A DNA stretch of 64,000 bases. It comes from Methanoregula sp. (lineage in GTDB: Archaea; Halobacteriota; Methanomicrobia; Methanomicrobiales; Methanospirillaceae). Under the pieces are notes generated by a model. The model ran no database searches. It was not told where the DNA came from and saw only the letters and a program-made list of their open reading frames with translations. Positions 8,870 to 16,167 of this stretch are shown here, in pieces. Position numbers and translations under genes: made by a program. How positions within the stretch are numbered: position 1 is the first letter of the stretch; each line of letters opens with the position of its first letter. The stretch covers positions 1-64,000 of the forward strand of contig JAJRCF010000012.1 in the NCBI GenBank assembly GCA_028679075.1. The letters are read 5' to 3'.

Positions 8870-9274
8870 TTACAATCTCGCGTGTTCAGTGCATTGCAGG
8901 AGATGACGCCCGCGATCAGTAACGGAGTAGATGATCCAGTTGCCGTCATTCTCCCCTTTGATGAGGCCACTCTCTTTCAGGATATTGAGATGATAGGAGA
9001 GTTTTGAACCGGAGAGGCGCATGAACCGGTTGATGACGCAGACACAGAGCGGCTGGTCCCTGATTACATAGAGTATGGTAAGGCGGAGCGGGTCGGAAAG
9101 TGCCTGATAGATCCTGCTCCTCTTCTCAAGTATCTCTTCAGAGGGGATACGCTTGGTGAGCGCGGGGAGTCCGCCCATTGCATCGAGATCTCTCTGGATC
9201 GGTTCCGGTAGCTCCGTTGCTGGTTCCCCATCCTCTGCCGGTGTCCCGCAGCAACATGGCGTCTTTCGTTTCAT
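8870..9274 (-). CDS. arsR: ArsR-family repressor of the metalloid island
   Basis: This 134-residue ArsR/SmtB regulator carries a winged-helix domain at about 45-125 with the metal-sensing-type motif PLCVCVI at the alpha-3 position. Helix-turn-helix residues follow (SGSKLSYHLNILKESGLI). An extra Cys cluster, CCCG, lies at residues 7-10. It is transcribed away from the metalloid operon starting at 9357, and its start codon overlaps the CATTTCA-N8-TGAAATG palindrome at 9272-9293. This is the expected arrangement for autoregulation and control of the divergent operon, with derepression by As(III), Hg(II) or a related thiophilic metal inferred. A T-rich stretch downstream (about 8847-8857 on this strand) may terminate it. 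Confidence 0.88.
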   Translation of the reverse strand: MKRKTPCCCGTPAEDGEPATELPEPIQRDLDAMGGLPALTKRIPSEEILEKRSRIYQALSDPLRLTILYVIRDQPLCVCVINRFMRLSGSKLSYHLNILKESGLIKGENDGNWIIYSVTDRGRHLLQCTEHARL

Positions 9275-9345
9275 TTCAAATTAATCTGAAATGAAAAGAT
9301 ATATAACCTTGCCCTGTTCACATTGATTCAATAAAATTTGAAATG
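9272..9345 (+). promoter_or_regulatory. Divergent arsR/metalloid operon promoter-operator
   Basis: A perfect inverted repeat CATTTCA-N8-TGAAATG occupies 9272-9293. It is followed by TATA-like GATATATAAC at 9298-9307 and by a second TGAAATG half-site at 9339-9345, just before the cupin start. TTGATTCAA lies at about 9323-9331. Placement over the arsR start and beside the TATA box suggests ArsR-type repression of both directions. The half-site recurs at 14739-14745 in front of the hgc operon. Confidence 0.65.
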
Positions 9346-9356
9346 AAGTGAGCATC

Positions 9357-9743
9357 ATGGAAACATACCGTTCATCCGGCAGGACCGACACGGTCGTCGT
9401 ACCCGGCCAGACAATCGCGACTGAATCATTGCCATGGAACCCGCACCCGAAGTTTGCCGGGGTCTCTCTCCGGCACCTGGTGACGGGAAAGGATACCGGG
9501 GGACGCATGAGCCTCCACCATGTCCGGGTCGATCCCGGTTGCGCCATTGGCGACCACGCCCATACCGGGCAGGTGGAGATCCATGATGTGCTGGCCGGTA
9601 CCGGGACCTGCACGCTTGAAGGAAGAGTACTCACGTATGCCCCCGGTGTTGTCGGTGTCATGCCTGCCGATCAGGTGCACCGCGTTGATGCAGGAAAGGA
9701 CGGGATGCTCCTGCTGGCAACGTTTGTGCCCCCGCTGGTGTGA
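9357..9743 (+). CDS. Cupin-domain protein
   Basis: This 128-residue protein is a single-domain cupin. The first cupin motif is visible as GDHAHTGQVEIHDVLAGTG, with His residues suitable for a metal site and a Glu replaced or shifted, and the second as PADQVHRVDAG. It is the first gene of the operon running to at least 14657. ATG 9357 is preferred; GTG 9348 is an alternative in frame. Its role is not known. Cupins beside ArsR genes may act as metalloid-binding proteins or small oxygenases, but this is inference. Confidence 0.75.
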   Translation: METYRSSGRTDTVVVPGQTIATESLPWNPHPKFAGVSLRHLVTGKDTGGRMSLHHVRVDPGCAIGDHAHTGQVEIHDVLAGTGTCTLEGRVLTYAPGVVGVMPADQVHRVDAGKDGMLLLATFVPPLV

Positions 9744-9751
9744 GGTGTACC

Positions 9752-10030
9752 ATGAAAAACGACACTATTCCCTGTTGTGCTGCCGATGCGCTCCGCCGCA
9801 TCCGGCAGGTCCCGATCAACGGGATCATGACGGGCATCACGATGCTTGATGAGAGCATTGCTGCTGTGATGGACCAGGGCCTGAACGGCGACAGAGAGGT
9901 CCGTGAAGCGCTGATGAAGAAAGTCCGGGTCTACAACTACGTTCCGGCGGGTGTTGATGAGGCCTATGCCACGGCGATTATGGAAGAATTCAGGAAGGCC
10001 GTAGCGAAGAAGGAACAGAGAAGAAACTGA
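9752..10030 (+). CDS. Small conserved protein of unknown function (NYVP motif)
   Basis: This 92-residue protein starts at ATG 9752 with GAGGT at about 9742-9746. It has an N-terminal CC pair (TIPCCAADAL) and a predicted all-helical core with the blocks PINGIMTGITMLDESI, LMKKVRVYNYVP and YATAIMEEFRKAV. I recall similar short proteins next to thioredoxin-like and permease genes in methanogens and anaerobic bacteria, without a known activity. It lies 14 bases ahead of the thioredoxin-like gene, so it is surely in the same operon. Confidence 0.7.
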   Translation: MKNDTIPCCAADALRRIRQVPINGIMTGITMLDESIAAVMDQGLNGDREVREALMKKVRVYNYVPAGVDEAYATAIMEEFRKAVAKKEQRRN

Positions 10031-10044
10031 CACGAGGAGATGAC

Positions 10045-10290
10045 ATGACAAAAATCGAAATTATCGGGACCGGCTGCGCAAAATGCAACCGCCTCTTTGC
10101 CAATGCCGAACAGGCAGTAAAGGACCTGAAGATCGCTGCTGAAGTGATCAAGGTCACGGATATTGACGAGATTGTGAACCGGGGCGTCATGCTGACGCCG
10201 GCGCTCTTCATCAATGGCGAATCACGTGCGGAAGGCCGGGTGCCTGACGTGAATGAGATCAAGAACATGCTGACGGAGAAAGGACTATGA
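10045..10290 (+). CDS. Thioredoxin-like redox-active disulfide protein
   Basis: This 81-residue protein is a minimal thioredoxin/glutaredoxin fold of the redox-active disulfide protein 2 type. The active site is C11-A-K-C14 at the end of the first strand (IEIIGTGCAKC). The cis-Pro block is present as MLTPALFINGE. A GAGG site precedes ATG 10045. The stop overlaps the next start (10287). In this context it may reduce disulfides or metalloids for the neighbouring DGC proteins and permease; that role is inferred from position only. Confidence 0.85.
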   Translation: MTKIEIIGTGCAKCNRLFANAEQAVKDLKIAAEVIKVTDIDEIVNRGVMLTPALFINGESRAEGRVPDVNEIKNMLTEKGL

Positions 10291-10751
10291 CAGAGAAACC
10301 AACCTGCTCCTGTGGAGTAAACGAACCGAAACGGATCATCTTTCCCTGTGCGGGACAGGCAAATGTCGGGCAGCTGACCAACCTTGCTGCAATCCAGCTG
10401 ACGGAAGAGGGCTACGGGAGCATTGCCTGTGCCTCGCTGCTTGCGATCGGTACTGAAAGTCTTATCGCCAATACCCTGAAGGCCGATGAAGTCGTTATAC
10501 TCGACGGTTGCCCGATGAACTGCGCGAAAAAGATTGCCGGTGCACAGGGAATTGCAGCAGGGCAATACCTGGTCATGACGGAACTCGGCATTGCCAAAGG
10601 CCCATCGAAGTCCTACACCAACGACGATATCGAGAAGATCGTTGCAGCATGCTGGAAAGGCGAAGGCCGTAAGACGGACTCCGCAAAGTCCGGGAAAAAG
10701 ACCGGTGGGAAAGACAGCGGATGCGGCGGCGGGTGCGGCGGGACCTGCTAA
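10287..10751 (+). CDS. DGC-domain putative zinc-binding protein with Cys/Gly tail
   Basis: This 154-residue protein carries the DGC domain, named for its Asp-Gly-Cys motif, here LDGCPMNCAKK at about residues 72-82. Other cysteines are TCSCG near the start, FPCAG and IACASL. The C-terminus is a Lys/Gly linker followed by GCGGGCGGTC, which looks like a flexible metal-binding tail. It overlaps the thioredoxin-like gene by 4 bases and precedes a second DGC protein. The biochemical activity is unknown; metal or metalloid binding is inferred. Confidence 0.8.
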   Translation: MTEKPTCSCGVNEPKRIIFPCAGQANVGQLTNLAAIQLTEEGYGSIACASLLAIGTESLIANTLKADEVVILDGCPMNCAKKIAGAQGIAAGQYLVMTELGIAKGPSKSYTNDDIEKIVAACWKGEGRKTDSAKSGKKTGGKDSGCGGGCGGTC

Positions 10752-10769
10752 ATACACTAAGGCTCCACT

Positions 10770-11123
10770 ATGACCTACGCACTCGTCACCTGCTCCGGCA
10801 TCTCGAATACCGGGAAACTCACCACGCAGGCAGGGATGCTCCTTATGCAGAGAAAGCCCGGGATGTTCCTGTGCATGAACTGCAAACAGTCCGCGGAATC
10901 CTTGAGACTAGATGTGGGAGGCGCAGAACGCCTCATTGTCCTTGACGGGTGCACGGACTGTTGTGCCACAAAGAAGCTCACGAAAGCCGGCCTTTCTGCG
11001 GATGTCCATATCATTGCCACCGAGCTCGGGATCGAGAAGAACGGGATGGCCGACGTGAAGTATGATGAGATCGAGAAAGTCGTCCGTGCTGTCATAGACA
11101 ACGGGGAGAACCAGAATGTATGA
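10770..11123 (+). CDS. Second DGC-domain protein
   Basis: This 117-residue paralogue of the preceding protein is reduced to the core domain. The motif is LDGCTDCCATKKL at about residues 58-70, with further cysteines at TCSGIS, MNCKQS. It lacks the N-terminal extension and the Cys/Gly tail of its neighbour. Its end overlaps the start of the permease gene by 8 bases, which suggests translational coupling. Two unequal DGC proteins side by side could form a heterodimer; this is not shown by sequence alone. Confidence 0.8.
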   Translation: MTYALVTCSGISNTGKLTTQAGMLLMQRKPGMFLCMNCKQSAESLRLDVGGAERLIVLDGCTDCCATKKLTKAGLSADVHIIATELGIEKNGMADVKYDEIEKVVRAVIDNGENQNV

Positions 11124-12201
11124 AGACATACTCCTGACCGGGCTGCTGGGTGGTATTACCGGACTTATTGACTATCTCACGGCGCATGTGCTCACGTGTC
11201 TCATCCCCGCATTCTTCATCGCGGGTGCGATGAATGCCCTGCTTAACAAAGAATCAATTACCCGGTATCTCGGTGCAAAGGTCTCGCTCTTCAAGGCATA
11301 CCCGGTTGCCGTTGTCGGCGGTCTCCTCCTTGCCGTCTGTTCCTGCACGATCCTTCCACTCTTTGCGGGGATCAAGAAGAAGGGTGCGGGACTCGGGCCG
11401 GCAATCGCCTTCCTGTATACTGCCCCGGCCACCAATATCCTCGCGGTCGCCCTCACCTGGAGCGTAATCGGGGCAGACTTTGCGATCGCCCGTATCGTGC
11501 TTTCGATCACGTTTGCGATCATGATCGGGCTCATCATCTCGACGCTCTTCAAGGAAAAACCTCCCGAAGATGTGGCTGCTCCGATAGGGTGTGCATGCGG
11601 TCCCGCAACAGCGGAAGGTGGCGGGCAGAAGCACGTCATCCTCTTCATCGGGACGCTGGTGGCGCTTCTCTTCGTTGGCACCTGGGCCCTCTTCATGGAA
11701 AAAAACCTGGCAGGAATTCCGCTGCGGTTTATCGTTCTCCCCGTGTTAATCCTCCTGATCATCATCGAAGCACGGCGCTGGTTCACCACAGATCAGCAGA
11801 AGAACTGGCTGGAAGAGACGTGGTCGTTCATGAAGACCATCTTCCCCCTCCTGTTCATCGGGATCTTTATCGCAGGGGTACTTGGCGCGCTCCTCCCGGA
11901 AGGTATTCTTGGATTATACCTCGGGTCGAACACCGTCACCGCGAACCTGATCGCGGTCCTCTTCGGGACGTTCATGTACTTCCCGACGCTTGTTGAGGTG
12001 CCGATGGCAAAGATGTTCCTTGACCTTGGCATGGCAAAAGGCCCGCTCCTGGCATATGTCCTTGCAGACCCGGTTATCTCGCTTCCCAGTATCCTTGTCG
12101 TCAGGAAATACATGGGAACGAAGCAGACGATCGTCTACGTGCTCCTGATCGTGTTCTTCTGCACGCTCGCAGGATTGATCTATGGTTCGTTTGCAGGATG
12201 A
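11116..12201 (+). CDS. Permease of the PF03773 (ArsP-like) family
   Basis: This 361-residue membrane protein has about 8-10 segments in two halves separated by a Cys-containing loop (APIGCACGPATAEGGG, about 155-170). The signature VCSCTILPLFAGIKKKGAGLGPAIAF in TM3-4 and the repeated VEVPMAKMFLDLG/ADPVISLPSILV blocks are typical of the family formerly called DUF318. Some members export methylated or trivalent arsenicals; others have unknown cargo. The CSC motif may be the substrate site. Position after the thioredoxin and DGC genes suggests a linked export process. Confidence 0.85.
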   Translation: MYEDILLTGLLGGITGLIDYLTAHVLTCLIPAFFIAGAMNALLNKESITRYLGAKVSLFKAYPVAVVGGLLLAVCSCTILPLFAGIKKKGAGLGPAIAFLYTAPATNILAVALTWSVIGADFAIARIVLSITFAIMIGLIISTLFKEKPPEDVAAPIGCACGPATAEGGGQKHVILFIGTLVALLFVGTWALFMEKNLAGIPLRFIVLPVLILLIIIEARRWFTTDQQKNWLEETWSFMKTIFPLLFIGIFIAGVLGALLPEGILGLYLGSNTVTANLIAVLFGTFMYFPTLVEVPMAKMFLDLGMAKGPLLAYVLADPVISLPSILVVRKYMGTKQTIVYVLLIVFFCTLAGLIYGSFAG

Positions 12202-12225
12202 GGCAATAGTGAACGGAGTTTCTCC

Positions 12226-12915
12226 ATGAAGATCGGTATCGTCAGTGACGGAAAATTCGGTGACCGGGCGTTTGAGATCATCCGGGAAAAGTTCCCGACC
12301 GAATGGATCAAGACCCGATATCCGGAGGGGCAGATGGTAGATGATTTTGTGCTCACGCTGCCGGAATGTGACCTCTTCATCTCCTATGTCCGCCACCCGG
12401 ACGTTGCGCTCGCGATCATCGACAAGCAGAAGCCGGTCATCCTCGGGGTCAGTTTCGGCCCCGGTTTTCTTCGGCAGGCAAAGGACATCAATGAAAATGT
12501 CATTGCGCCCCCGACCATGTGCTCACTTGAAGACAACACCTGGGTGCCGGAGATCAACGAGTTCGCGAAAGTGTTCGGCCGCCCCGTGTTCGATGTGAAG
12601 GTACAGGACGATGGCACTATCGACAGCGTACGGGTCCTTCGGGGATCCCCCTGTGGTTCGACGGTGGCAGCAAGTGCTGAACTCACCGGAACACACCTGA
12701 ATCCCGAACAGCTCCGGCACTATGGCTTGCGGATCTGCCATTTCTGCCGGGCCCCCCGGCTCGGGAAGACCTGCGACAAGGAAGTGGCCGGGCTGCTCCA
12801 TATCCGGGAACTGGCCCGCGCAATCAGTGCTGTATCACCTGCTGCAGGAGCAAAGGTAAAATTGTTCACTGATGAGACGGAAAAAATAATTGATCAGAAA
12901 CTGTGCTGCCGATGA
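12226..12915 (+). CDS. DUF166 family protein
   Basis: This 229-residue cytoplasmic protein matches the archaeal DUF166 family. The N-terminus is MKIGIVSDGKFGDRAFEII, then a Rossmann-like alternation, a GSPCGSTVAA segment (about 143-152) and a C-terminal cysteine pair CHFCRAPRLGKTCDK. Members are sometimes labelled thymidylate synthase, a label not supported by recognisable catalytic motifs here. It is 24 bases after the permease and 22 bases ahead of acr3 in a single operon, so a link to metalloid handling is plausible but unproven. Confidence 0.78.
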   Translation: MKIGIVSDGKFGDRAFEIIREKFPTEWIKTRYPEGQMVDDFVLTLPECDLFISYVRHPDVALAIIDKQKPVILGVSFGPGFLRQAKDINENVIAPPTMCSLEDNTWVPEINEFAKVFGRPVFDVKVQDDGTIDSVRVLRGSPCGSTVAASAELTGTHLNPEQLRHYGLRICHFCRAPRLGKTCDKEVAGLLHIRELARAISAVSPAAGAKVKLFTDETEKIIDQKLCCR

Positions 12916-12937
12916 TCTGAAAGGAGGTTATACTAAC

Positions 12938-13996
12938 ATGACGGATGGTTCTGCCGGACTGGGCTGGGTTGAAAAACTCCTGGCCCTCTGGATATTTCTC
13001 TGCATCGTGATCGGGCTGGCTCTCGGGAAGTACTTCCCGGAATTCAGCCAGAATCTCGCGATTGGCATCCCGATAGGGTTATTCTTGATGATCTATCCGG
13101 CGATGACAAAGATCGAACTGGGGGATCTCAAAGAAGCTCTCAAGAGCAAGAAACAGGTTGGCATCATCGTTTTTTTCAATTACCTGGTAAATCCGTTCCT
13201 GCTCTACATCATCGGATACATCTTCTTTGAGAAGATCCTGCTCGGTCTGGGATGGATCACCCCGGAAGCTGCCACGTACCTGTGGACCGGGCTCATCCTC
13301 CTGGGTGTTGCACCCTGCATCGCGATGGTGCTCGTGTGGACCGACCTTGCCAAAGGGAACGGGCCCCTCGGGATCGTGCTCATGGCCTGGAATTCCATCA
13401 TCCAGGTAATCACAACGCCCTTCTACATCGCCCTTCTTGTCGGTACCTATATCGCCATCGATATCGGTATGATCGCGCAGAGTGTCCTTCTCTATCTTGG
13501 TCTGCCACTGCTGTTTGGTGTCCTCACCCGCAGGGAAGTCATCAGACGGAAAGGTGTGGAATGGCTGAATACGAAACTGATACCGCGCTTCGGCACTCTC
13601 CAGCTTCTTGCGCTATTGTTCACCATGATCGTCATGTTCTCGCTGAAAGGCGGGGTCATCATCGACAACCCGAACCTCATCTGGCAGATGGCGATCCCGG
13701 TGGTCCTGTTCTTCTTCCTGTTATTCCACGTCGTCTACTATACAACCCGGCGCATGGGTTACAACTACGAGGATTCAGCAACCATGGGATTCCATTGTAC
13801 AGGAAGAAACTTTGAGCTGGCAATAGCAATCGCACTGACCGCATTTGCATCCATGCCGATGGTCGCAGTCTCCACGGTTGTCGGGCCCCTCATCGAGATA
13901 CCTGTTATGCTGGCAATCGTCTGGCTCTCCCTGAGACGGAGAGACAAGATCATGCAGCAGAGTAATGGTCATGCTCAAAGTAAAACCACACCCTGA
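12938..13996 (+). CDS. acr3: Arsenite efflux transporter ACR3
   Basis: This 352-residue protein has ten membrane segments and belongs to the ACR3 branch of the BASS superfamily, which exports As(OH)3 or arsenite. Diagnostic sequence includes GVAPCIAMVLVW with the essential Cys in TM4, followed by NSIIQVITTPFY, and CTGRNFELAIAIALTAF in TM9. The start is fixed by AAAGGAGGT ahead of ATG 12938; an upstream in-frame ATG at 12890 lies inside the preceding gene. Its 3' end overlaps the MtrA-like gene by 32 bases, showing tight coupling. Confidence 0.92.
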   Translation: MTDGSAGLGWVEKLLALWIFLCIVIGLALGKYFPEFSQNLAIGIPIGLFLMIYPAMTKIELGDLKEALKSKKQVGIIVFFNYLVNPFLLYIIGYIFFEKILLGLGWITPEAATYLWTGLILLGVAPCIAMVLVWTDLAKGNGPLGIVLMAWNSIIQVITTPFYIALLVGTYIAIDIGMIAQSVLLYLGLPLLFGVLTRREVIRRKGVEWLNTKLIPRFGTLQLLALLFTMIVMFSLKGGVIIDNPNLIWQMAIPVVLFFFLLFHVVYYTTRRMGYNYEDSATMGFHCTGRNFELAIAIALTAFASMPMVAVSTVVGPLIEIPVMLAIVWLSLRRRDKIMQQSNGHAQSKTTP

Positions 13997-14657
13997 GTAT
14001 CCTCCTGAAGAGGGGCGTTACCTCCGGGGCAACGATTATTCCCCGGCAGCGGTCGTGATCATCCTGACAACCGATGCTGAAGCGATCCCTCCTGAGATTG
14101 AGAAGCTCGTGCGGACCGGCGTGGAGACGGGAGCAGCGCTCTCCGGGACCTTGCAGACGGCAAATATCGGCATCGAGAAACTCATCTGCAATATCGTGGC
14201 AAACCCGAATATCCGCTATCTCATCTTGGGAGGTCCGGAGTCCGAAGGGCATAAAACCGGCAATGCCATCAAGGCACTCTTAAAAAACGGAGTGGACGAG
14301 AAGAAACAGATCATCGACACTACCGGGCTCTCGGCGGCACTCTACAATGTCCCGGCGGAGTTCATCAAACGGTTCCGGGAGCAGCTGACCCTTGTGGACT
14401 GCCAGTTTAAGGAAGAATCCGTGATCCGCAAAGCGGTCTGGTCCTGCTTCCAGGAAAAACCAGTGGATTTTTTTGGGCAATCTCTTTTCGATCCCGGTGC
14501 GTTTCCGGAACCCCCCTTGAGCGGAAAACTGACCTGGACTGTCACGCAGCCGTGGTGGGAGCCGGGCGATGACGGGGAACGGGCGGCAAAGAAGAAAGCG
14601 CTGGAGCTGATCGAGCGCTTAAGAAAGAAACAGGGCATCAAAAACACGACGGAGTAA
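13965..14657 (+). CDS. Soluble MtrA-like corrinoid protein
   Basis: This 230-residue protein is homologous to MtrA, the corrinoid subunit of methyl-H4MPT:coenzyme M methyltransferase. Shared blocks are PAAVVIILTT, GAALSGTLQTANIGIEKLICNIVANPNIRYLILGG and EGHKTGNAIKALLKNGVD. His96 in GHKTGN aligns with the cobamide-ligating His84 of MtrA. The C-terminal membrane anchor is absent; instead there is an extra region (about 155-230) ending in a charged helix. No other mtr genes are nearby. It overlaps acr3 and ends 130 bases before the AbrB-hgcAB operon. A role in methyl transfer with metalloid or mercury metabolism is inferred from context. ATG 13971 is an alternative start. Confidence 0.85.
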   Translation: MVMLKVKPHPEYPPEEGRYLRGNDYSPAAVVIILTTDAEAIPPEIEKLVRTGVETGAALSGTLQTANIGIEKLICNIVANPNIRYLILGGPESEGHKTGNAIKALLKNGVDEKKQIIDTTGLSAALYNVPAEFIKRFREQLTLVDCQFKEESVIRKAVWSCFQEKPVDFFGQSLFDPGAFPEPPLSGKLTWTVTQPWWEPGDDGERAAKKKALELIERLRKKQGIKNTTE

Positions 14658-14715
14658 GATGTGATCCAGGTATGCATTCTTCCTTGAAAAGAGCTCAAGT
14701 TGGTTAAAATCAAAC

Positions 14716-14758
14716 CATTTTGAAAATTCTGATTTTTCTGAAATGTATAAATATTTGG
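14716..14758 (+). promoter_or_regulatory. Promoter of the AbrB-hgcA-hgcB operon with ArsR-like half-site
   Basis: The TATA-like TGTATAAATATTTGG lies at 14744-14758, about 30 bases before ATG 14788. Directly upstream is TCTGAAATG (14737-14745), the same 9-mer that adjoins the TATA box of the metalloid operon at 9285-9293. A weaker opposing CATTTTG lies at 14716-14722. This makes a second promoter inside the island and suggests shared regulation. Confidence 0.55.
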
Positions 14759-14787
14759 AATCCCCATTATTGTGATGAGGATTAATC

Positions 14788-15084
14788 ATGCCACCAAAAA
14801 AGTCAGATGACGGGATGGGCCGTTCGAAAGCATCATCGTGTGAATGCGGCCCGGTTCACGGCTGTCGTGTCGAGGCAGTGTTGAGCGTGGACGAACGCGG
14901 GCAGATGGTGCTCCCGAAAGATGTTCGGGAGAAAGCCGGGATCAGGACCGGCGACAAGCTCGCGTTGATCAGCTGGGAGAAGGACGGCAGCATCTGCTGC
15001 CTTGCACTGATGAAAGTAGAGAACCTGAGCGGCATGGTAAAGGATGTCCTCGGGCCATTGATGCAGGAACAGGACAGCGCGTGA
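14788..15084 (+). CDS. AbrB/SpoVT-type protein upstream of hgcA
   Basis: This 98-residue protein has an AbrB-type swapped-hairpin domain at about residues 27-75 (EAVLSVDERGQMVLPKDVREKAGI, then GDKLALISW). The N-terminus holds a Cys/His cluster, C18-E-C20-GPVHGC26, and two cysteines (SICCLAL) lie in the domain's last strand. AbrB-like proteins of this kind recur beside hgcAB, and some databases call them HgcAB-associated. It could sense thiophilic metals and regulate the operon, or act as an accessory protein. It is 9 bases ahead of hgcA. The RBS is GATGAGG. Confidence 0.82.
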   Translation: MPPKKSDDGMGRSKASSCECGPVHGCRVEAVLSVDERGQMVLPKDVREKAGIRTGDKLALISWEKDGSICCLALMKVENLSGMVKDVLGPLMQEQDSA

Positions 15085-15093
15085 GGTCGTAAA

Positions 15094-16167
15094 ATGGATA
15101 CAAAAGAACACACCGGATCGCCGTGTTCATGTACTACGGGTCCACAGGTACAATCCTGCGGATGTTCAGCAGCCACTCCTTCGGCAACAGAGATCCGCAC
15201 GGCAACCAGCACGATCACACTCGCCAACCGGTTCGATCACTTCCTTGCCCGCTGGGGCTGGAAGCGGGAGACTGCCCACAAGGTGACGCACGGCCTGTAC
15301 CGGCTCGGGAACCCGACCGCGGACTCACCGGTCTTTGCCTCAGCGAATTACTCGCTCAGCTTCGATGCCCTCCGCTCGGCGCTCGCCGGGATCGATGCCT
15401 GGATCCTCGTACTGGATACGAAAGGGATCAATGTCTGGTGTGCCGCAGGAAAAGGGACGTTCGGGACAGAAGAACTTGTCCGGAGTATCCAGGTAACCGG
15501 CCTTGAATCGGTTGTCAGCCACCGGAAGATCATCGTACCCCAGCTGGGAGCTCCGGGAATCTCGTGGCCGGAGGTGCTGCGGAAGTCAAAGTTCCTTGTC
15601 GAGTTCGGCCCGGTACGTGCCTGTGACCTGCCGGAGTACCTGAAGACGCACACGGCGACACCGGCTATGCGGAGGGTGGAGTTCCCGGTAACGGACAGGT
15701 TCGTTCTGGCACCCGTGGAGTTTGTCCACAGTGCTCTTCCGATGGTTATTGTTGCAGTGGCTCTCTGGTTCCTCGTCGGCCCGGTGGCAGCACTTGCAGC
15801 AGTGTCCGCAGTCCTTGCCGGGACGGTACTCTTCCCGGTCCTGCTGCCATGTATCCCCACGCAGGACTTCTCCACGAAAGGACTGATCCTGGGCGGTGTT
15901 GTTGCGATTCCCTTTGCAGTCGCGTTCGGCACAAATCCCTCGCTACCGGTCTGGGCGAATGCCCTCGCAGCGTTAACGCCGCTGCTTATCATACCCGCAG
16001 TGGTCTCGTACGCTGCGCTGAACTTTACCGGCTGCACAACATTCACGTCAAGGACCGGCGTGAAAAAGGAGATCTTCCGGTATGTCACGGCGATGGTAGT
16101 GATGGCCGTGGCAGGGTCGCTTGCGGGAATTGCCCTCGGCGTGAGCCGCCTTATCGGGGTGATCTAA
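15094..16167 (+). CDS. hgcA: HgcA, corrinoid protein for mercury methylation
   Basis: This 357-residue protein is HgcA, which transfers a methyl group from its corrinoid to Hg(II) to form methylmercury. The diagnostic cap helix reads N113-VWCAAGKGTFGT, with Cys116 the predicted axial corrinoid ligand. The corrinoid domain (about 45-200) is followed by five membrane segments (about 212-357). The loop NFTGCTTFTSRTGVKKEI before the last segment is also family-typical. An N-terminal Cys-rich stretch (CSC and CGC, residues 11-24) is unusual-looking. GAGGT precedes ATG 15094. Its stop overlaps the hgcB start (TAATG). The methyl donor is probably methyl-H4MPT in a methanogen. Confidence 0.95.
   Translation: MDTKEHTGSPCSCTTGPQVQSCGCSAATPSATEIRTATSTITLANRFDHFLARWGWKRETAHKVTHGLYRLGNPTADSPVFASANYSLSFDALRSALAGIDAWILVLDTKGINVWCAAGKGTFGTEELVRSIQVTGLESVVSHRKIIVPQLGAPGISWPEVLRKSKFLVEFGPVRACDLPEYLKTHTATPAMRRVEFPVTDRFVLAPVEFVHSALPMVIVAVALWFLVGPVAALAAVSAVLAGTVLFPVLLPCIPTQDFSTKGLILGGVVAIPFAVAFGTNPSLPVWANALAALTPLLIIPAVVSYAALNFTGCTTFTSRTGVKKEIFRYVTAMVVMAVAGSLAGIALGVSRLIGVI

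Noticed and set aside
12226-12915. Thymidylate synthase label sometimes given to DUF166
   Set aside because: No thymidylate synthase catalytic motif is visible.
13965-14657. MtrA as part of a full Mtr complex
   Set aside because: No mtrB-H genes are nearby and the membrane anchor is missing.
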